From contig JAUFSD010000025.1 of NCBI GenBank assembly GCA_033030425.1, positions 806,001 through 870,000 on the forward strand: a stretch of 64,000 nucleotides of DNA, read 5' to 3'. Shown piece after piece: positions 44,745-57,544 of the stretch (position 1 is its first letter; the number at the start of each line of letters is the position of its first letter). Made by a program: the position numbers and the translations under genes. The notes below the pieces were generated by a model. The model did not search any database. It was given only the letters and a program-made list of their open reading frames with translations, and was not told the DNA's origin. The stretch is from Verpa conica. Taxonomy: Eukaryota > Ascomycota > Pezizomycetes > Pezizales > Morchellaceae.

Positions 44745-46926
44745 GATGGGTGGGGATGGAGGAGGAGGGGGTGTTGTGAAGTGGGATTTTAACGATGACG
44801 TGGGAGGGCAAGAAGGTCGTGATATCAGAAATAGAGGAGAGAGGGGGATAGGGAGGTAAGTATAGGTGGAGTAGAGTGGTGGATGGTGAGTGGATGGGTG
44901 TTGATAGTGGTGGGGTGAGTGGTTGATAGCGGTTGAGACACGACGTCGGGCCAGCTGCAGGACGTCCCAGCCAGCCTGTGATTCTAAGACATGGATCAGC
45001 CCGCCTTTTGCCGAGTGCTGGGATCTACGCTTGGGGCCGCACAACACAGTTGTCAGCGGCTCCACGGGGGATCACTCGGGTTTCAGATGCGGGGGCTGTT
45101 CAAATGTGCTCTGTGTATTGTAGATCTTTATCTTTCCCTAGAACCTTCTCTTCATCCTTTTCTCTCTTCATCCTTTTCTCTCCCCCACCTTCCCCACATC
45201 CCCACATCCCCACATCCCCACATCCCCACATCCCCACATCCCCACTTTCATCTATCTTCAGCTGCCCAACAACACTATCCCCTTGTAAATTACCCCGGGT
45301 CACGATATCATCGTCAGCAGTCCTCAATAATTATTAATATATAGGAATTCGTTCTTTTGTACTCAATATCTAGCTGACATTGCTCCAAAACCACCGAGTA
45401 GCAGGCATTTAGTTGGTCGAAAAGATAGACGTCATCGGTATTTAAAATTAGACGAGTTTTCTTAGAAACAAAATTTCATTATTTGAGGGCTTATTAAGAT
45501 GATGAGTCTACTTAGATTACTAAATTCAAAACCAAGAAGCATTGAGGGTATAACAAACCAGTCTCAGACATTGACAACGACGATAAATTTTAAATATATT
45601 GACACTGGAAGTCAGGAGTAATCTGCCAGAATTCTTCAACTCTCATGCTTCAAATTTTTTTATTAAATACTGTAATATCAAAGCTGCCCTGCTTCAGTGG
45701 TGGGCCGTTTTTATTACGACTCTTTTAGGATTACATGACAAGATTATTGCGCTAAGCTCAACGCGAGGAAATTACCTTAGGGTAAAATCTAGGTGCCATT
45801 ACTTAAAGTCTTCCAACAGAAGTAGCGGAAGTACTTGGCTACGAGTTATGGGGGAGTTCTAAAACGAAAAATCCCAGTCTGCAAGCGCTGAGTCAGTGAA
45901 GCGCATTCTCTTCAGATGTCTCCTGGATATTTCTATTTATGCGGGAAACTCTTCTATCTATGAAGCCCCAACTCCGTTCCCCCTACGAAATATCTTAGGT
46001 TTCTATATCTTCTAAGTCCTGCTAAGAATTGTACGTTTTAATAAGCTCTTTAGACTTTCCTGGAGGTCCGCTTCCTGGTGCAGCGTTAGCCAAGGGAATT
46101 TCTAAGGATGCCTCTAGATTTATTGGGGGGTCAGGGGAGGTAGCATTAGGAAGCTTCACGGAAGAATTTGTAAGAATTCCACAGACATTTTTTAGCCTAT
46201 TAGACTATCTAAGGAAGGTATTGGAGATGAAACAAAAACAGGAGAATTATTGGGTAGCGAGGTAGCACGCTGTAAAAAGGTAGGAATCTAGGAATTGGGG
46301 AGGCTAAACCTATCTTTTGTTTCGGTGGCTTGGCCTAAAATCAGAGGTTGATTTGGCCTGGACCGGACTGCATTAAATCACTAATCACCATAGTATAGAC
46401 CGGCCCGATCCGTCTAAAGAGCGTTGGTCCAGTTCAAATCATTAAATTTCAACCGTAGACAAATTTATAGGAACCTAGTATGAATAGCCTCTACCCTACG
46501 CATAGAGATTAAATTTCCTTTCGTACTCCTAGCATTATATATAGTGAGACATCTAGTCCACGTATACCATACAGGAAAAAAACCATAAGATACACCATCT
46601 GTTGGTTAGCGCTTATGAGCCTGAGTGCACTTTTAATATAGGATCCTGAGTAATTTTGTGCTTTCAACAAAGGTGTGGTTTACTTTATCGTACCTCTTAC
46701 CACATGTACCAAAGCCTTTTTTGTGTGGTCACAGAATCCTTCTAGCCCCACCAATTTTGGTTAGTCAAGTCCGGGTAGGTCTAATACAGGGATCACCAGC
46801 CGTAGACTACATGTAATACCGAGAAAGATGCAGAGCAGAGATCTATGCATAATCTAGAAATACAAATAACCCTATACTACTCGGGCTAACTTATTTTTAA
46901 GTGTCATTTTGGGGCAAATGATATAT
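44745..46926. other. Intergenic region
   Basis: It includes the BAR-gene promoter side, with GGTGG/GTGG-rich DNA at 44815-44930, and an 8-bp tandem at 45192-45246. Frames at 45599-45862 and 46029-46265 have mixed composition but no recognised family. A C-terminal remnant of a mobile element is conceivable, but I cannot support it. Confidence 0.4.
45192..45246. repeat. (CCCCACAT)n tandem repeat
   Basis: About 6.5 perfect 8-bp units. On the minus strand it translates to GDVGMWGC-like repeats, which I treat as an artefact of the tandem. Confidence 0.9.
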
Positions 46927-47026
46927 GGGGATGTGGTTTAGTGGTATAATACCTCTTTAGCAATAGTGTCAACTGATGTTTGTTATTGAATAGAGGTGGT
47001 CCGGGGTTCGATTCCCCGCGTCTCCA
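46927..47026 (+). tRNA. tRNA-Ala(AGC) with 28-nt intron, third copy
   Basis: Exons identical to the copies at 12653 and 13089 (72 nt mature, G3:U70, loop TTAGCAT). The intron (46963-46990) contains TCAACTGATGTTTGTTATTGAA. It shares this with the copy at 48280 but not with the minus-strand pair. A TTTT run follows the 3' end. Confidence 0.9.
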
Positions 47027-48279
47027 TTTTGCTCGAGTACCTGGGGGGGATAGTTTTTTAAGAAAGCCATAATACCCTAATGCCTTTAGAACTACAAATC
47101 ATATCCGGTCTACCAGTACCCTAGCTTCGCTAGGTGGGAGGTTGATTGGAGGATCTATCCAATAATAAGATCAACATATGTAAATCAACGCTAGTTTATT
47201 TTACTACATTTTATATTAGCTAGTATTATATTCGGCTATACGTAAATTAAACATCAATTATCTCTATCACCAAAGACCTGGATTTTGTATGATTCGAACG
47301 GCACGGGTGATACACTTTTAATGAGATCTGAATCTTTCTTTCCTTCTTGCCAAGGCTAACGTATCAGCAAAGACTATGTATTATCGAAGGATATATTTTC
47401 TATATTTTTTCTCATATACAAGGCTGGATAACAGGAACTCCGTCTCGCCATGTAGCTGGTTGAACATCAGCTCCACCCACTTGGGTACAGCACCTACGCA
47501 GCCGCCACACCAGCCATAAAAATAGATGACTGGACCTACTGTGAATCGAACACAGGGCCATCTCAAGACACGTAATGTGAATTATATTGTAACTAAACCT
47601 TGCACCCGAATATTGTAGGCTTTTACATATACAGACTTTAGAACCCAGATCCCAGAAAAGAACGAAAGGAGTCTTTTGGAGACTAGCTCCCAACGAGAAC
47701 TTTTAGAATATCCTCATATCGGTTTAGATGTATCATCCTTGCTAGAGATGTGACAGAGCTGGGGTGTGAGGGGTTTCACCCAAAACTACTAAAAGTGTTT
47801 CAAGGAAATAGGTGAATAATTGATAAACAAGAGGTCATGAGAAATAAGAAGAGCCATTCTGGTATCTAGAGAGCTGGTACTTTTATTTTTTCGGACCTCT
47901 GCGGGCACGTACACCAAGTTTCATAGTACCCAGGGTTACTACATTAGTCCTGTTTAGTAGGGAATGAGACGATTAGCACAAACATTCTAACGACAAAAGG
48001 TTGATCCAGACTAGGCCTACCTGGGAGTAGTATTATATATGTTCTAGGAGATGTAGAAAAATCGTTATTATATAAGAGACTTCTGGGAGCTAAATATGTT
48101 GAATTAACTCGAAGTGTTCAGTACAATCATATTAAATCACTCGTTCGTTTTGATTGGCTGAGAAACCGACACCGCCATTACTACCATAGTGCACCTACCC
48201 CCCCAAAGAATGAGCAATAAAACAGCTCCAAAGGGGGAAGTACGGAAAAGAAAGGCTCATGTTTAACGATTACTGCAAC
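47027..48279. other. Spacer between the plus-strand tRNA-Ala genes
   Basis: 1.25 kb, AT-rich, with a tRNA-like relic at 47531-47608 and no protein gene recognised. Confidence 0.4.
47531..47608 (-). pseudogene. tRNA-like relic
   Basis: The 3' half is convincing: T arm CTGTG-TTCGATT-CACAG followed by TAGGTCC and A. The 5' half (GGGTGCA...GGTTTAGTTACAATATAATT) has a recognisable but unpaired D region, and its acceptor strand does not pair with TAGGTCC. The anticodon cannot be assigned. Probably a degenerate tRNA or tRNA-derived SINE-like fragment. Confidence 0.4.
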
Positions 48280-48381
48280 GGGGATGTGGTTTAGTGGTAT
48301 AATACCTCTTTAGCAGAATAGCATCAACTGATGTCTGTTATCGAATAGAGGTGGTCCGGGGTTCGATTCCCCGCGTCTCCA
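48280..48381 (+). tRNA. tRNA-Ala(AGC) with 30-nt intron, fourth copy
   Basis: Exons identical to the other three copies. The intron (48316-48345) reads GAATAGCATCAACTGATGTC then TGTTATCGAA, closely related to the copy at 46927. A TTTTGTTTT stretch follows as a probable Pol III stop. Confidence 0.9.
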
Positions 48382-49137
48382 TTTTGTTTTGCACTCAGCA
48401 GGTAGGAGTTCTGTAGTCGGCTAAGATCTTACTATAGAAGTGGAAGGATATAAGGAATGGCCTATCGCGCCAGTAAGTGTTAAAGTGACTCGCCTACATA
48501 CCTTTTCTTTTGTTTCCACCTTGTTCTATGTCATGAAGCATACAAGTCTATTTTCTAGATGCAAATCCATAATCATATACCTGCTTTGTACCCTGAATCA
48601 GAATGCAATAGCTAAAAAAAAGAAATCTCAACTACTACATTCCCAAACTTTAAGCCCATAGCGTCACTATCACCAGGAAGTTCAAAAATACAGCCAATCT
48701 AATCTAGATCTCTCTCGGGCACCTACAATGAAGACACTCAGCTTTTCAGCATGGTGCCTTTCCATAGCATAATATAGAATGGAACTGGAAAAACCACTGA
48801 CTTTCCGCTTCCATAGGTTAGGCGGGTCTTGAAGTGTTTATGCTACTGTGTGGGTTAGTGTCACAGTTTTCGATACCACTGGGGGGGTCTGGAAATTCGG
48901 ACTTGGTCGCGGTGGCTGGAACCAGATGGGTGGTATGTTTACATCAGGGTATATGTCGTTTTGCTTTACTCGACCTTAACAAGGTAAGGTCGAGGTTGAC
49001 TCTAGACTACACGAGCTTGTTTATCCGCTCAAGAATACAACAACTCCACCTATTTATAGAACACAAAATCTCAAGACAATTCAAAAACTATGACTATTAG
49101 ACATGATATACTCCGCTTTCAACTCCCTGCACCCTTT
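48382..49137. other. Spacer between tRNA-Ala and EED
   Basis: 756 bp holding the EED 3' UTR. Two frames (48440-48661 and 48834-49100) lack recognisable motifs. Confidence 0.35.
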
Positions 49138-50529
49138 CTACCACCTCTTACAAATACTAATCATACTCTGCTCCCCTACCATAACCATATACTCCCCACC
49201 AATACTAAACGCAATATGTCTTATTGGTGTTCTGGCCCTCGGAATATCCAGATAGTGATGGGGCTTCACAACCCCAAACGGATCACTACAGTCATCCGGA
49301 GACTTAATCTTCACGCCACCACCAGCCACCGCATTCGCAGAACCTACACTTTCTTCACGCTCAGTAGGCGTATCACGAGTATTATTAGACTGTTTACAGA
49401 ATTGCTCGGTCCGCATCAGATCCCACATATTGACACGACCCAGCGTGCTCCCCATAGCAAGCATCGGGTGAGAACCAGGCTGAGAAAAGAACCCGAAACG
49501 CATAAAGAACGGCTCTGTGTCTTTGATCTCAAACTGGAGTAGACGATCAAAAGAGCCGCCGAAAGCGGAGCGGGTCTCGCGCCATTCGTGGGTCGTGGGG
49601 GCTTCTTCGGGCTTGGGGGGTGGGGCTTTCGAGGTGAAGTTCTGGATTGCCCAGAGGACTATGCGGGATTCTTTGGCGGCTTTGGAGAGTATGTAGTCGC
49701 CGTGAAAGGCGAGGCAGTCGATGTAGTTGGAGTGTACCATTGATGTGGAGAAGTGGGGGTAGTGGAGGGTGATTGGTTTGTCGGTGCCGGTTGAGGGGGC
49801 AGGGAGATCGGGGAGGACCCAGAGGTTTACAATGTGGTCCATTCCCCCAGATAGAAGGTAGCGGCCCGAAGAGTGGAATGCAATGGAGAGAATTGTTTCC
49901 TTGTGCCCTTCGCCGGCACAGACAAGGGCACAGGGCTGGCGTATGTGGTCGGGATGGATACTCCATACTCGTACTGTACTATCTGCAGATGCACTCGCAA
50001 TAAGGGTCTGGTTGACTGGGGATAGGAGGATCTCCATTATCTCGTCTCCGTGCCCTGTAAGTGTCTGCACAACCTTCCCGGTTTTGACATTAAGGATCTT
50101 GATTATCCCCGCCGCGCCACCAACAGCAAGCAGCGGATCACCGGTGACCGTACACCGGGTCCAGCACGCAGAGCAGAGGGCCTCAGTGGGGAAGAATAGA
50201 TCATCATGGAAGTATTGGATTACCTCGATACCGCGGGTCGGATGTGGGCGGGCAATGATGGTTTCGCGGCCACCGACGACGGCGAAGACAGGGTCGACGT
50301 GAGGAGGGGTGAAGGGGTAGAAGTAGGCGCCGTAATAAGTTGTTCCGGGGGTCCCTTTATTAGGCTGGGAGGGCAGGAGAGGGCGTTAGTGAAGATATTC
50401 TAGGTGGAGGGGCTTGAGTGGGGTCAGCAATGGGCGTAAGAGGTGGGTAGCGGAAGAGGGACGTACCCCGACAACGGTCTTCACGGTGGGGAATTTCCAT
50501 GGGTCGCTTGCTTTGGCGGCCGCAGTCAT
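49138..50529 (-). CDS. EED: EED/ESC homologue, WD40 subunit of Polycomb PRC2
   Basis: WD40 protein that reads H3K27me3 and activates the methyltransferase in PRC2, a facultative-heterochromatin complex. Two exons (50467-50529 and 49138-50364), 429 residues. It begins MTAAAKASDPWKFPTVKTVV, then after a GTACGT intron NKGTPGTTYYGAYFYPF. WD units include LLAVGGAAGIIKILNV, TLTGHGDEIMEILLSPVNQT, LIASASADSTVRVWSI, HKETILSIAFHSSGRYLLSG and MDHIVNLWVL. EED-specific features follow: HSNYIDCLAFHGDYILSKAA (compare animal WVDCV.WLGDLILSKS), a segment ending FFMRFGFFSQPGSHPMLAMG, and TPIRHIAFSIGGEYMVMVGE near the end. It ends CKRW. Loops between late blades carry Ser/Asn-rich insertions. This implies an H3K27 methylation system in the organism. 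Confidence 0.9.
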
Positions 50530-53500
50530 TGTTCAATCAGGTACAGTCTTAAAGATCTCTAGAGGAGTAGCAATGAGGTATCTCAATGGGCTGGCAGATT
50601 GAATTAAATTTGATGCTGAATTGATGCTGTCGTTATGAAGTAGGGAGACGCGGATGCGTGAGGCTCAGTGTCACCTGACGTAACTGCTGCCAAGAGCTGC
50701 ACCCGGGGGCTGCAGTAACTCTTCGCCGTCTTTATTCCTCTTCTTCCTCTTCCTCTTCCTCTTCTCCTTCCCCTTCCCCTTTCTTTCCCCTCTACTAAAG
50801 CCTCTAATTCTTTATACCTTCAAAGATACTCTACAGCACAGAGACTTATCTCATATATACCAATAACCCTCTCCTATTTAGTAAGTACTCACCTCTAAGT
50901 TGGATTTTAATGGCTCCTGAGCCAGAGCTATCACATTGGGAAGGTCATTCGCTATCTGGAATGGTGCAGTTTTAGCTACAATTACCCCCTGATGGGTATT
51001 GGCCTTGCAGAAATAGAGGAATGAGTAATTCAGCGGGTATTGCAAAACCAGTATCACTGGATTTAAGACACCATTAAGATGTATCTGCTGGCATTCTACC
51101 AGATTCTGCACAACTGACAAACATTGCTGTGGGATGTGCCCATGTTTATTTATTCTCAAAGAATAATATAGCACTTTATAGTACCCCTTCGGTATAGCGG
51201 ATTAGGAGTAGTGTACTGTTTCTATTATTCTGTCGAAGGAGTTTCTTTAGGTTTCGAATTCAAGCCCGTGCTTACTGGTTTACACCAGCTATGGAATTCC
51301 TGCTGGCCCTCTCTATCTGGCATTGGAAATGCCTAGATGGATTTCGGACTATCTTCAACGCAAACATTCTAGATACTAGCTACACAAACGTCCAACTACT
51401 TTATCCAGAGCTGACATTCACGTAATCGGAAGATATGACCTCATGTACAACAGGATGTATTGTCAATCGTGGCACTGCCAAGGGACAAGCAAAGATACAC
51501 ATCTCCCGATAGAAGCCATCACCTCATTTCTCAAAGCAAAGATTTCCGCCAGCTAGTCATTTGTATCACCGCCTGTTGCACAATCACAGAGCTTTAATAT
51601 TAACGTTAGCAGTGTGATCACAAGCCCCGTCATTTCATTGGTATTTATACTTTGGCGAGTCATCTCAAACCTAATAAGTTACTACCTACTATTCTTGATA
51701 TTATTCCCCCACATCTTATATCATCCATTATATGCAACCTGTAAAGACCCTCAACCGGTAAATAGGTTGGGAAAAACATTGAAATAGAAACTACTGATAT
51801 TGTGTAACTCCTCACGCTTGAAATGCTGACATGCGAATTCAAGAAAATACAGTCTTTGACTGAAAAGAGTATTTTTGGTAATATCTCTATGTTAAGGCCC
51901 ACCAAAAACCGGAATTAGAGCTTAAACCTCTATCAGCATTCGGTGCGGTGGATCTATTTATAGGCCTGGTACCTCCACTAATCATTGTACCTTGTTTTAA
52001 AAGACTCCCTATTTTAAGGTTAAAATCTTAAAAGGCATGTAAGAGGTACCACAAACATTGAAGGAACAGAGGGACCCCAAAACAGGCTAAGTCATTGAGG
52101 CTCATATCTCATTAGAAAGGAAAGCGCCTACCTACAACATTAGGAGTCACTTCTCTCAGCGGAAACTAGTATCTGATACTATGCTCAGGTCTCATTTGAT
52201 TGTGACTGTATTAGCGTATTCTAGAGATGCTTAGAAATACCATGACTAACCACCTAAGCTGATTATACGCTCATTTACAAGTATAGTCCTCATCTTGTTT
52301 AGTTCAGTCACAGTACCCCCCTATAAAAGTAGTTTCATATGAATATTAATACAAAATCTTAGAACGAAACTCATTATATTTAGACCTTCTAAACAAAACT
52401 AAGTTCTCCGCTTATCAGAAAATCCTTCCTGACCGTTTCCCTCAATTGTATCATTGGGGCTGGGCATGAGACTAAACGAGAGTACATTTTACTATATTTT
52501 AATACACTCCTGCGTCAGCAAAGGCATCCTGCGGTTGATATACTTACAGACACTCCAGTCAATGGAATACATATATGTGCGACAACTGTCAATTAAGGTT
52601 CATTCACATATCGGTCCAATACATAGCGAAGTATTTGGTATTCGATAGTTACTAGTAGCATAATTAAGTTCTCATGGAGAGAAACTACTCATAGAAAGTA
52701 GTCGCTAAAGAAAGTCACAAATCCTAGACGTGGTATGTACACATTTTTGTATCCAATACGGCTTCTTACACGTGTTTTTCATTAACTACTCTGCCAACTC
52801 AATATTACAACGAAGGAAATATTGGTCGGCCTTAACCAGAGCCTGTGTGCTTATACTATTTCAGAGATTATTGGTAATCTATCGCTGCACCCGGCGGCAA
52901 GCGTTTAAATCCAGGCTAATGGATATCGTCTTAGCCATACATAGTATAATTCCAACTAAGCGGAGAGAGCCCCCGTTTTAATATTTGATAGACCGAAAGT
53001 TGATGTATGGGCATTTACGAACCAACCCCTTAAATCGAGGGCCTGAGCTCTAATACATCCAAGCGCAGCAACCTCGCGTGGTAAATCCCCTTATAAGCTT
53101 AGCTAGCTTACGACGCTTCACTGAAAGAAAATATCTGGATGGCAAGAGCGGGTATTGAAATGCCAATCACAATATTAATATATAAAAAATCTAAATTCAT
53201 AAGTATTAATTACGAGAGGCATGGATTACAAGACTTATTAAGGCCACAGAACCTTCTCAAAGAGTTTTTTTTTAACGCTTCAAGGAAGCGTATTAATATG
53301 CAGCATTCTCAAGACCCGGGGGTAACCAGGGACACCACTGATAAGATTCTCCCAGGGTGTTTAATATATTAATTTCGTCTCGTAATCTACTAAACCTTGG
53401 CACTAAAGCACCCTGGAGCCTACGTTTCGCGGTCAGCGGGTTAGTATCAGCTATCAACCCTATACTAAATTCAGAACATACGAACCCACAGATATTCAAG

Positions 53501-56057
53501 TCTCATACCCCCTACATTAACTGATGCAATGTGCATTCACACGACACTCTAGAGAGGCCCTAGATGCAACGATGGGCCTGCAAGAGCCACGAAACATCAG
53601 TAACGACTCATAGGGCTAGCCCCATTCTACTATCTTCGAGGAAATAGAAATGAATAATTTCGATGAAGATATTTACTTATACGGTCGCACAAAAGTCCTG
53701 TCTATCCCCAAAATATTGTTGATCGGTTGGCCAAAGCCTAGATCGAGGCGAGAAGGCATCTATACTGCTACGAGGTATTCTTTAGGGAGTGACGTCTTAG
53801 GAAGCCTTTGTAACGTCAGCGGCAAAAACTAGGTTTTATTAGTTATAAATACGAGTTTGAATCAGTTGTCAGTCGGCAATATCGATTCATAAGACACAGC
53901 GAAATATTCAGCTTCTGTCCGATATTCAATCTTTTTTATAGTCTCCAGCCCCACCTTCAATAGCTCTTCATCCATACAAAGTATAAAAATCAGACATTAG
54001 GAAAGTATCCTAGCAAGCAGATACATATTGTCCTGTAAAGGTTTAATTCTGTTAGAGAAGTAATAGTAATAATGCCACTCCAATGTTCTATCCGTTCTCA
54101 AGTACTCATAGTATCACAATAGTATCACAGCAATTCTATCAACTCTGCTGAATATCTTAAACACCAACACCACATATTCCATAAGACTTGGAAATCAGAG
54201 CCAGGTGAGGGGTCCTATTAGAAATAAAAACCGTACCACGACCCACTCAAACCGCAGAACTATGCACAAGTAACCTCACCTACCCCTCTCCACTTCAACC
54301 ATTTCATTTACTAACTACTAGATCACAGATTCTTCTACATGCCGTAGTAACTCGGTGATAACGAACACGACTATGGGATAAAAGTAATTCTGGGATTGGT
54401 TGAATCTACATCGAGTAAAGCTAGATGCCAAGCTCGACTCAAGCAGGCTTTGGTCACTAGTGATATTCTGCGCTCTCACGACAGTGCCAACCTCCCGTTT
54501 ATAATTTTATGCCCGAGACTACATACCCTGAGTATACTCCCATCTCAATTTTTATTCTGCCCTCTCCGGAAGCCATCATGAATATCTCATATATGGAGAG
54601 GCGAAACACTATCGATCCTCCAGCTTTATTCTACCAGCACTCTAACGGACAGAAAATAAACTCGAACGAATATTCTGAAAATAATCTCCATTCAACATAC
54701 ACCAGCCCAGACAAGTAGATATTCATTAAGCCAGTACTTCAACACGAAAACCCACAGATGCTAGACTAGACTAACTAGGTAGAATGGCTACAGATTATAG
54801 TCTGCCATGCAGGGCCTCGCCAAATATGAGACATTCAAAACCCGTCAGTGCAGTCTTAATCTACAGAACCCTACAGGGCCTACAGTAACCTGACATCCAG
54901 CTAAATTATGCTCCATAGAAGCTACAGAACATAGTCCGTCCGGTCATTGCTCGGCTATATAAGACTCAACACCGAATTACTAGAAAGTATAAGCAGTAGA
55001 GTAATAGGAACCGTCATTACCGACCGGGAAGAACCTCACTAGTCTATATATACCAGCAGATAGTCTCTACCAGTATTTTCCAGAACAGCTTGAGATATCT
55101 TCCCAACATGGCATCGATCACCTCTTGCTAGTTGTTGTAATTCCCCGTCATTTCTTATACCGGCTGCTAGTTGGCGCTTTATGAAGTTATAGTGATACGT
55201 TCTAACTAGGGAAGAAGATGAGTTTACAGCAAGGTGATTGTGTTCTCGAGGTTGGGAGTATGATGCGCCCCCCCCGGATAAGACATTTGTTTACTTTGTC
55301 AAATATCAAAGAGTTAACTTTATATGGAGATTGTAACGGTTATCACGTATTATCTACTTGGTGATGAGTTCTAACTAGGGGGGAGATGGGTTTACAGCAA
55401 GGCGATTGTGCTCTCGAGGTTGGGATTGCGGTGCGGCACCTCCGAATAAGACATTGGCTTACTTTATCAAATGTTAAAATAAATCAACTTTATACAGAGA
55501 TCGTAACGGTTGTCATCTATTGTCTACTCCACCAAAATATTTAAAGGTTTTTTTTATTTAATTTATGATGATTGTTGAATAAGTAATATATTTTTCTTAT
55601 GAAAGACACAACGCGTATCAAATCGTAATGATAGATCTTACGATCTCCAACGATCACTAGGATCAAAAATTATATTTTGTTTTTATTCTTTCACAGATCG
55701 AGAACTACACACGCAGGGGGGGGGGAAAAGCCACCGAGTGATATCCGAAGATGCAAACTCGTCATATCACATTCGAACGGTGACGTGAAGTGACGTGAAG
55801 TGACGTGATGTAGAAACTTATGTAAGTAAGATAAGGCCTCCAATAAGGCCTCCAACAACACGCGCACACACACGCACACACACCAAAAGAAAATAAAAAA
55901 AATAAAAAGCACTCCAAACATCTCTGTACAACCTTCGATCCTAAAAGCAATACCACTCTTTTTATTCAACATCAAAGCTCTGTCTAAACAAAAAAGCAAA
56001 AAAACCAACTCATATTTACAACACTTTTTTACACACACACACACACAGACCTCTCTC
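50530..56057. other. Long intergenic region
   Basis: About 5.5 kb. Near the EED start lies a TGACGTAA CRE-like site (50676-50683) and a TTCCTC-rich pyrimidine tract (50735-50790). The rest to 55190 is AT-rich, with only short frames. A tandem duplication is at 55199-55535. CA-rich tracts at 55859-55883 and 56033-56047 precede the 3' end of the dihydroorotate dehydrogenase gene. No protein gene or RNA gene recognised. Confidence 0.4.
55199..55535. repeat. Tandem duplication of about 169 bp, copies diverged mainly by transitions
   Basis: Copy 1 (55199 to about 55366) and copy 2 (55368 to about 55535) both begin GTTCTAACTAGGG and share TTTACAGCAAGG, CTCGAGGTTGGGA, AATAAGACATT-like DNA and TGTAACGGTT-like ends. 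Most differences are C/T and G/A (for example TGATTGTGTTCT against CGATTGTGCTCT). The pattern fits transition-biased decay such as RIP, though no TE is visible. Confidence 0.75.
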
Positions 56058-57544
56058 TTAGCTCTGCTGCAAGATCCTCGCCATCTCCCCGGCAAGCCTT
56101 CCCCAGAAACCCACCCCACCATACACCATCCCAGTATAACCCATCACGACAGTAGCGCCTTTTTTCCTCGCTTCCACCGCATCCCTGCCGCACGTGATAC
56201 CCCCACTAGCAAACACCACCGCCCCACCATCCAACTCCCTCGAGAAGCTCTCCACCAACCTGAGCGTCCGAGGAAGCAACGCAGGGCCCGAGAGGCCACC
56301 GACTTCTTTTGCCGCGATACGTTTCTCCTCCTCGGTAGTCTGCGGAGACGCCACAATCTCACTCGGACGTGCCACGGTGGTGTTTGCTACAATGACACCA
56401 GCGACACCCGCGGCGAGCACGGCGGCGGAAATATCTTTGATCTCGTCGGTGCTGGATGAGTCTGGAGAGACCTTTACGACGACTTTGGGCTTCACGCGGC
56501 GGGGGGACTGGCTTGTGGCTTGGACGACCGCGGTGAGCAGGTCTTGCAGGAGTTCGCGCTTCTGAAGTGAGCGGAGGCCGGGTGTGTTGGGTGAAGACAC
56601 GTTCACGACGATTATGTCGGCGTAGGCGGACAGCTTGTGTACGCACTCGATGTAGTCTTTCTTGACGGCGGTGATGTCTGTTTCGGGGGTGGATTTGTTT
56701 TTGCCGATTTGGATGGCGAGTAGGCGGTGTGGGTGGAGTGAGGCCGGGAGGTTGGGGGAGTCGTAGATTTCTTGCTCGGTGAGGTTGTGGGCGTGTGCGT
56801 ACCGACGGACTCGGTCTCGGAGGCGGATGGCGGCTGTTGAGGCGCCGATGGAGTTGAAGCCGTACCGGTTGATGAGGGAGTTGCTGGTTGGGAGGCGGAA
56901 CATGCGTGGCTTGGGGTTGCCCTCCTGCGGGAGTGGGGTTATGCATCCGATCTCGAGGATGGAGATGGCCGGGGAGAGCGCAAACAGGGGGTCTATGCAT
57001 TCGGCGTGTTTGTCTAGACCCGCGGAGATGGCGAGGGGGGTTTTCAGGTGGTGGCCGAATAACTGGGGTTTGTTAGTTGGAGAGTGATAGGGTGATAGAG
57101 TGATAGAGAGTGATAGAGGGAGTAGCAAACCTCGATTCCCATCCCTTCTACGTCAAGATACTCATGATCACCACGTTCTCGGAGAGGAAGACCGATATCA
57201 TACAGCCCCCGCAGAGCCTTGATCCCAATCTCATGAGCCTTTTCTGCACCGTCGCCCCGCCCACCAGCCGCCTTCGGTACATCGTCACCACTGTAGAACC
57301 ACCGCAGGAACGGTACAACCTGGTACTGGTGGACCGCAGAGCGAGTGTCTGTAAGATAGTAATACTCGAATGCAACAGCACCGGCTATCACAGCCCCAAT
57401 AAGCCCATTCCTAACCTTGTTGCCTGGCCTGCGGAGGTTGGCCGCAGTTGTAGATTCAAACCTCTTGTGGATGGCCGCCGCCGCCGCGACGAATCTCGAC
57501 GGCCTGGCTAGCCGTGGCAGTGTAGTCTGGCGGAGCAGAGACAT
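56058..57544 (-). CDS. URA9: Dihydroorotate dehydrogenase, class 2 (mitochondrial)
   Basis: Oxidises dihydroorotate to orotate with ubiquinone, the fourth step of de novo pyrimidine synthesis, at the inner mitochondrial membrane. Two exons (57131-57544 and 56058-57062), 472 residues. Residues 1-40 are Arg/Ala-rich without acids (MSLLRQTTLPRLARPSRF), a mitochondrial presequence. One membrane helix follows (NGLIGAVIAGAVAF, about 46-62). The catalytic barrel includes LKTPLAISAGLDKHAECID, LEIGCITPLPQEGNPKPR, MFRLPTSNSLINRYGFNS, VVNVSSPNTPGLRSLQ (Ser about 295-296, the class 2 catalytic base), VKVSPD, VIVANTTVARP and VFASGGITCGRDA. The intron has a GTTTGC donor and a CCCCAG acceptor. All main motifs are present, so it should be active. 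The 3' UTR side is a CA-repeat. Confidence 0.94.

Noticed and set aside
45192..45246. Possible CRISPR-like array of CCCCACAT units
   Set aside because: Units abut directly without spacers and the genome is eukaryotic. It is a simple tandem repeat.
51180..51275. tRNA-like GGTATAGCGGATTAGG...GGTTTCGAATTC
   Set aside because: No acceptor or anticodon stem can be formed. The resemblance to box A/B is partial.
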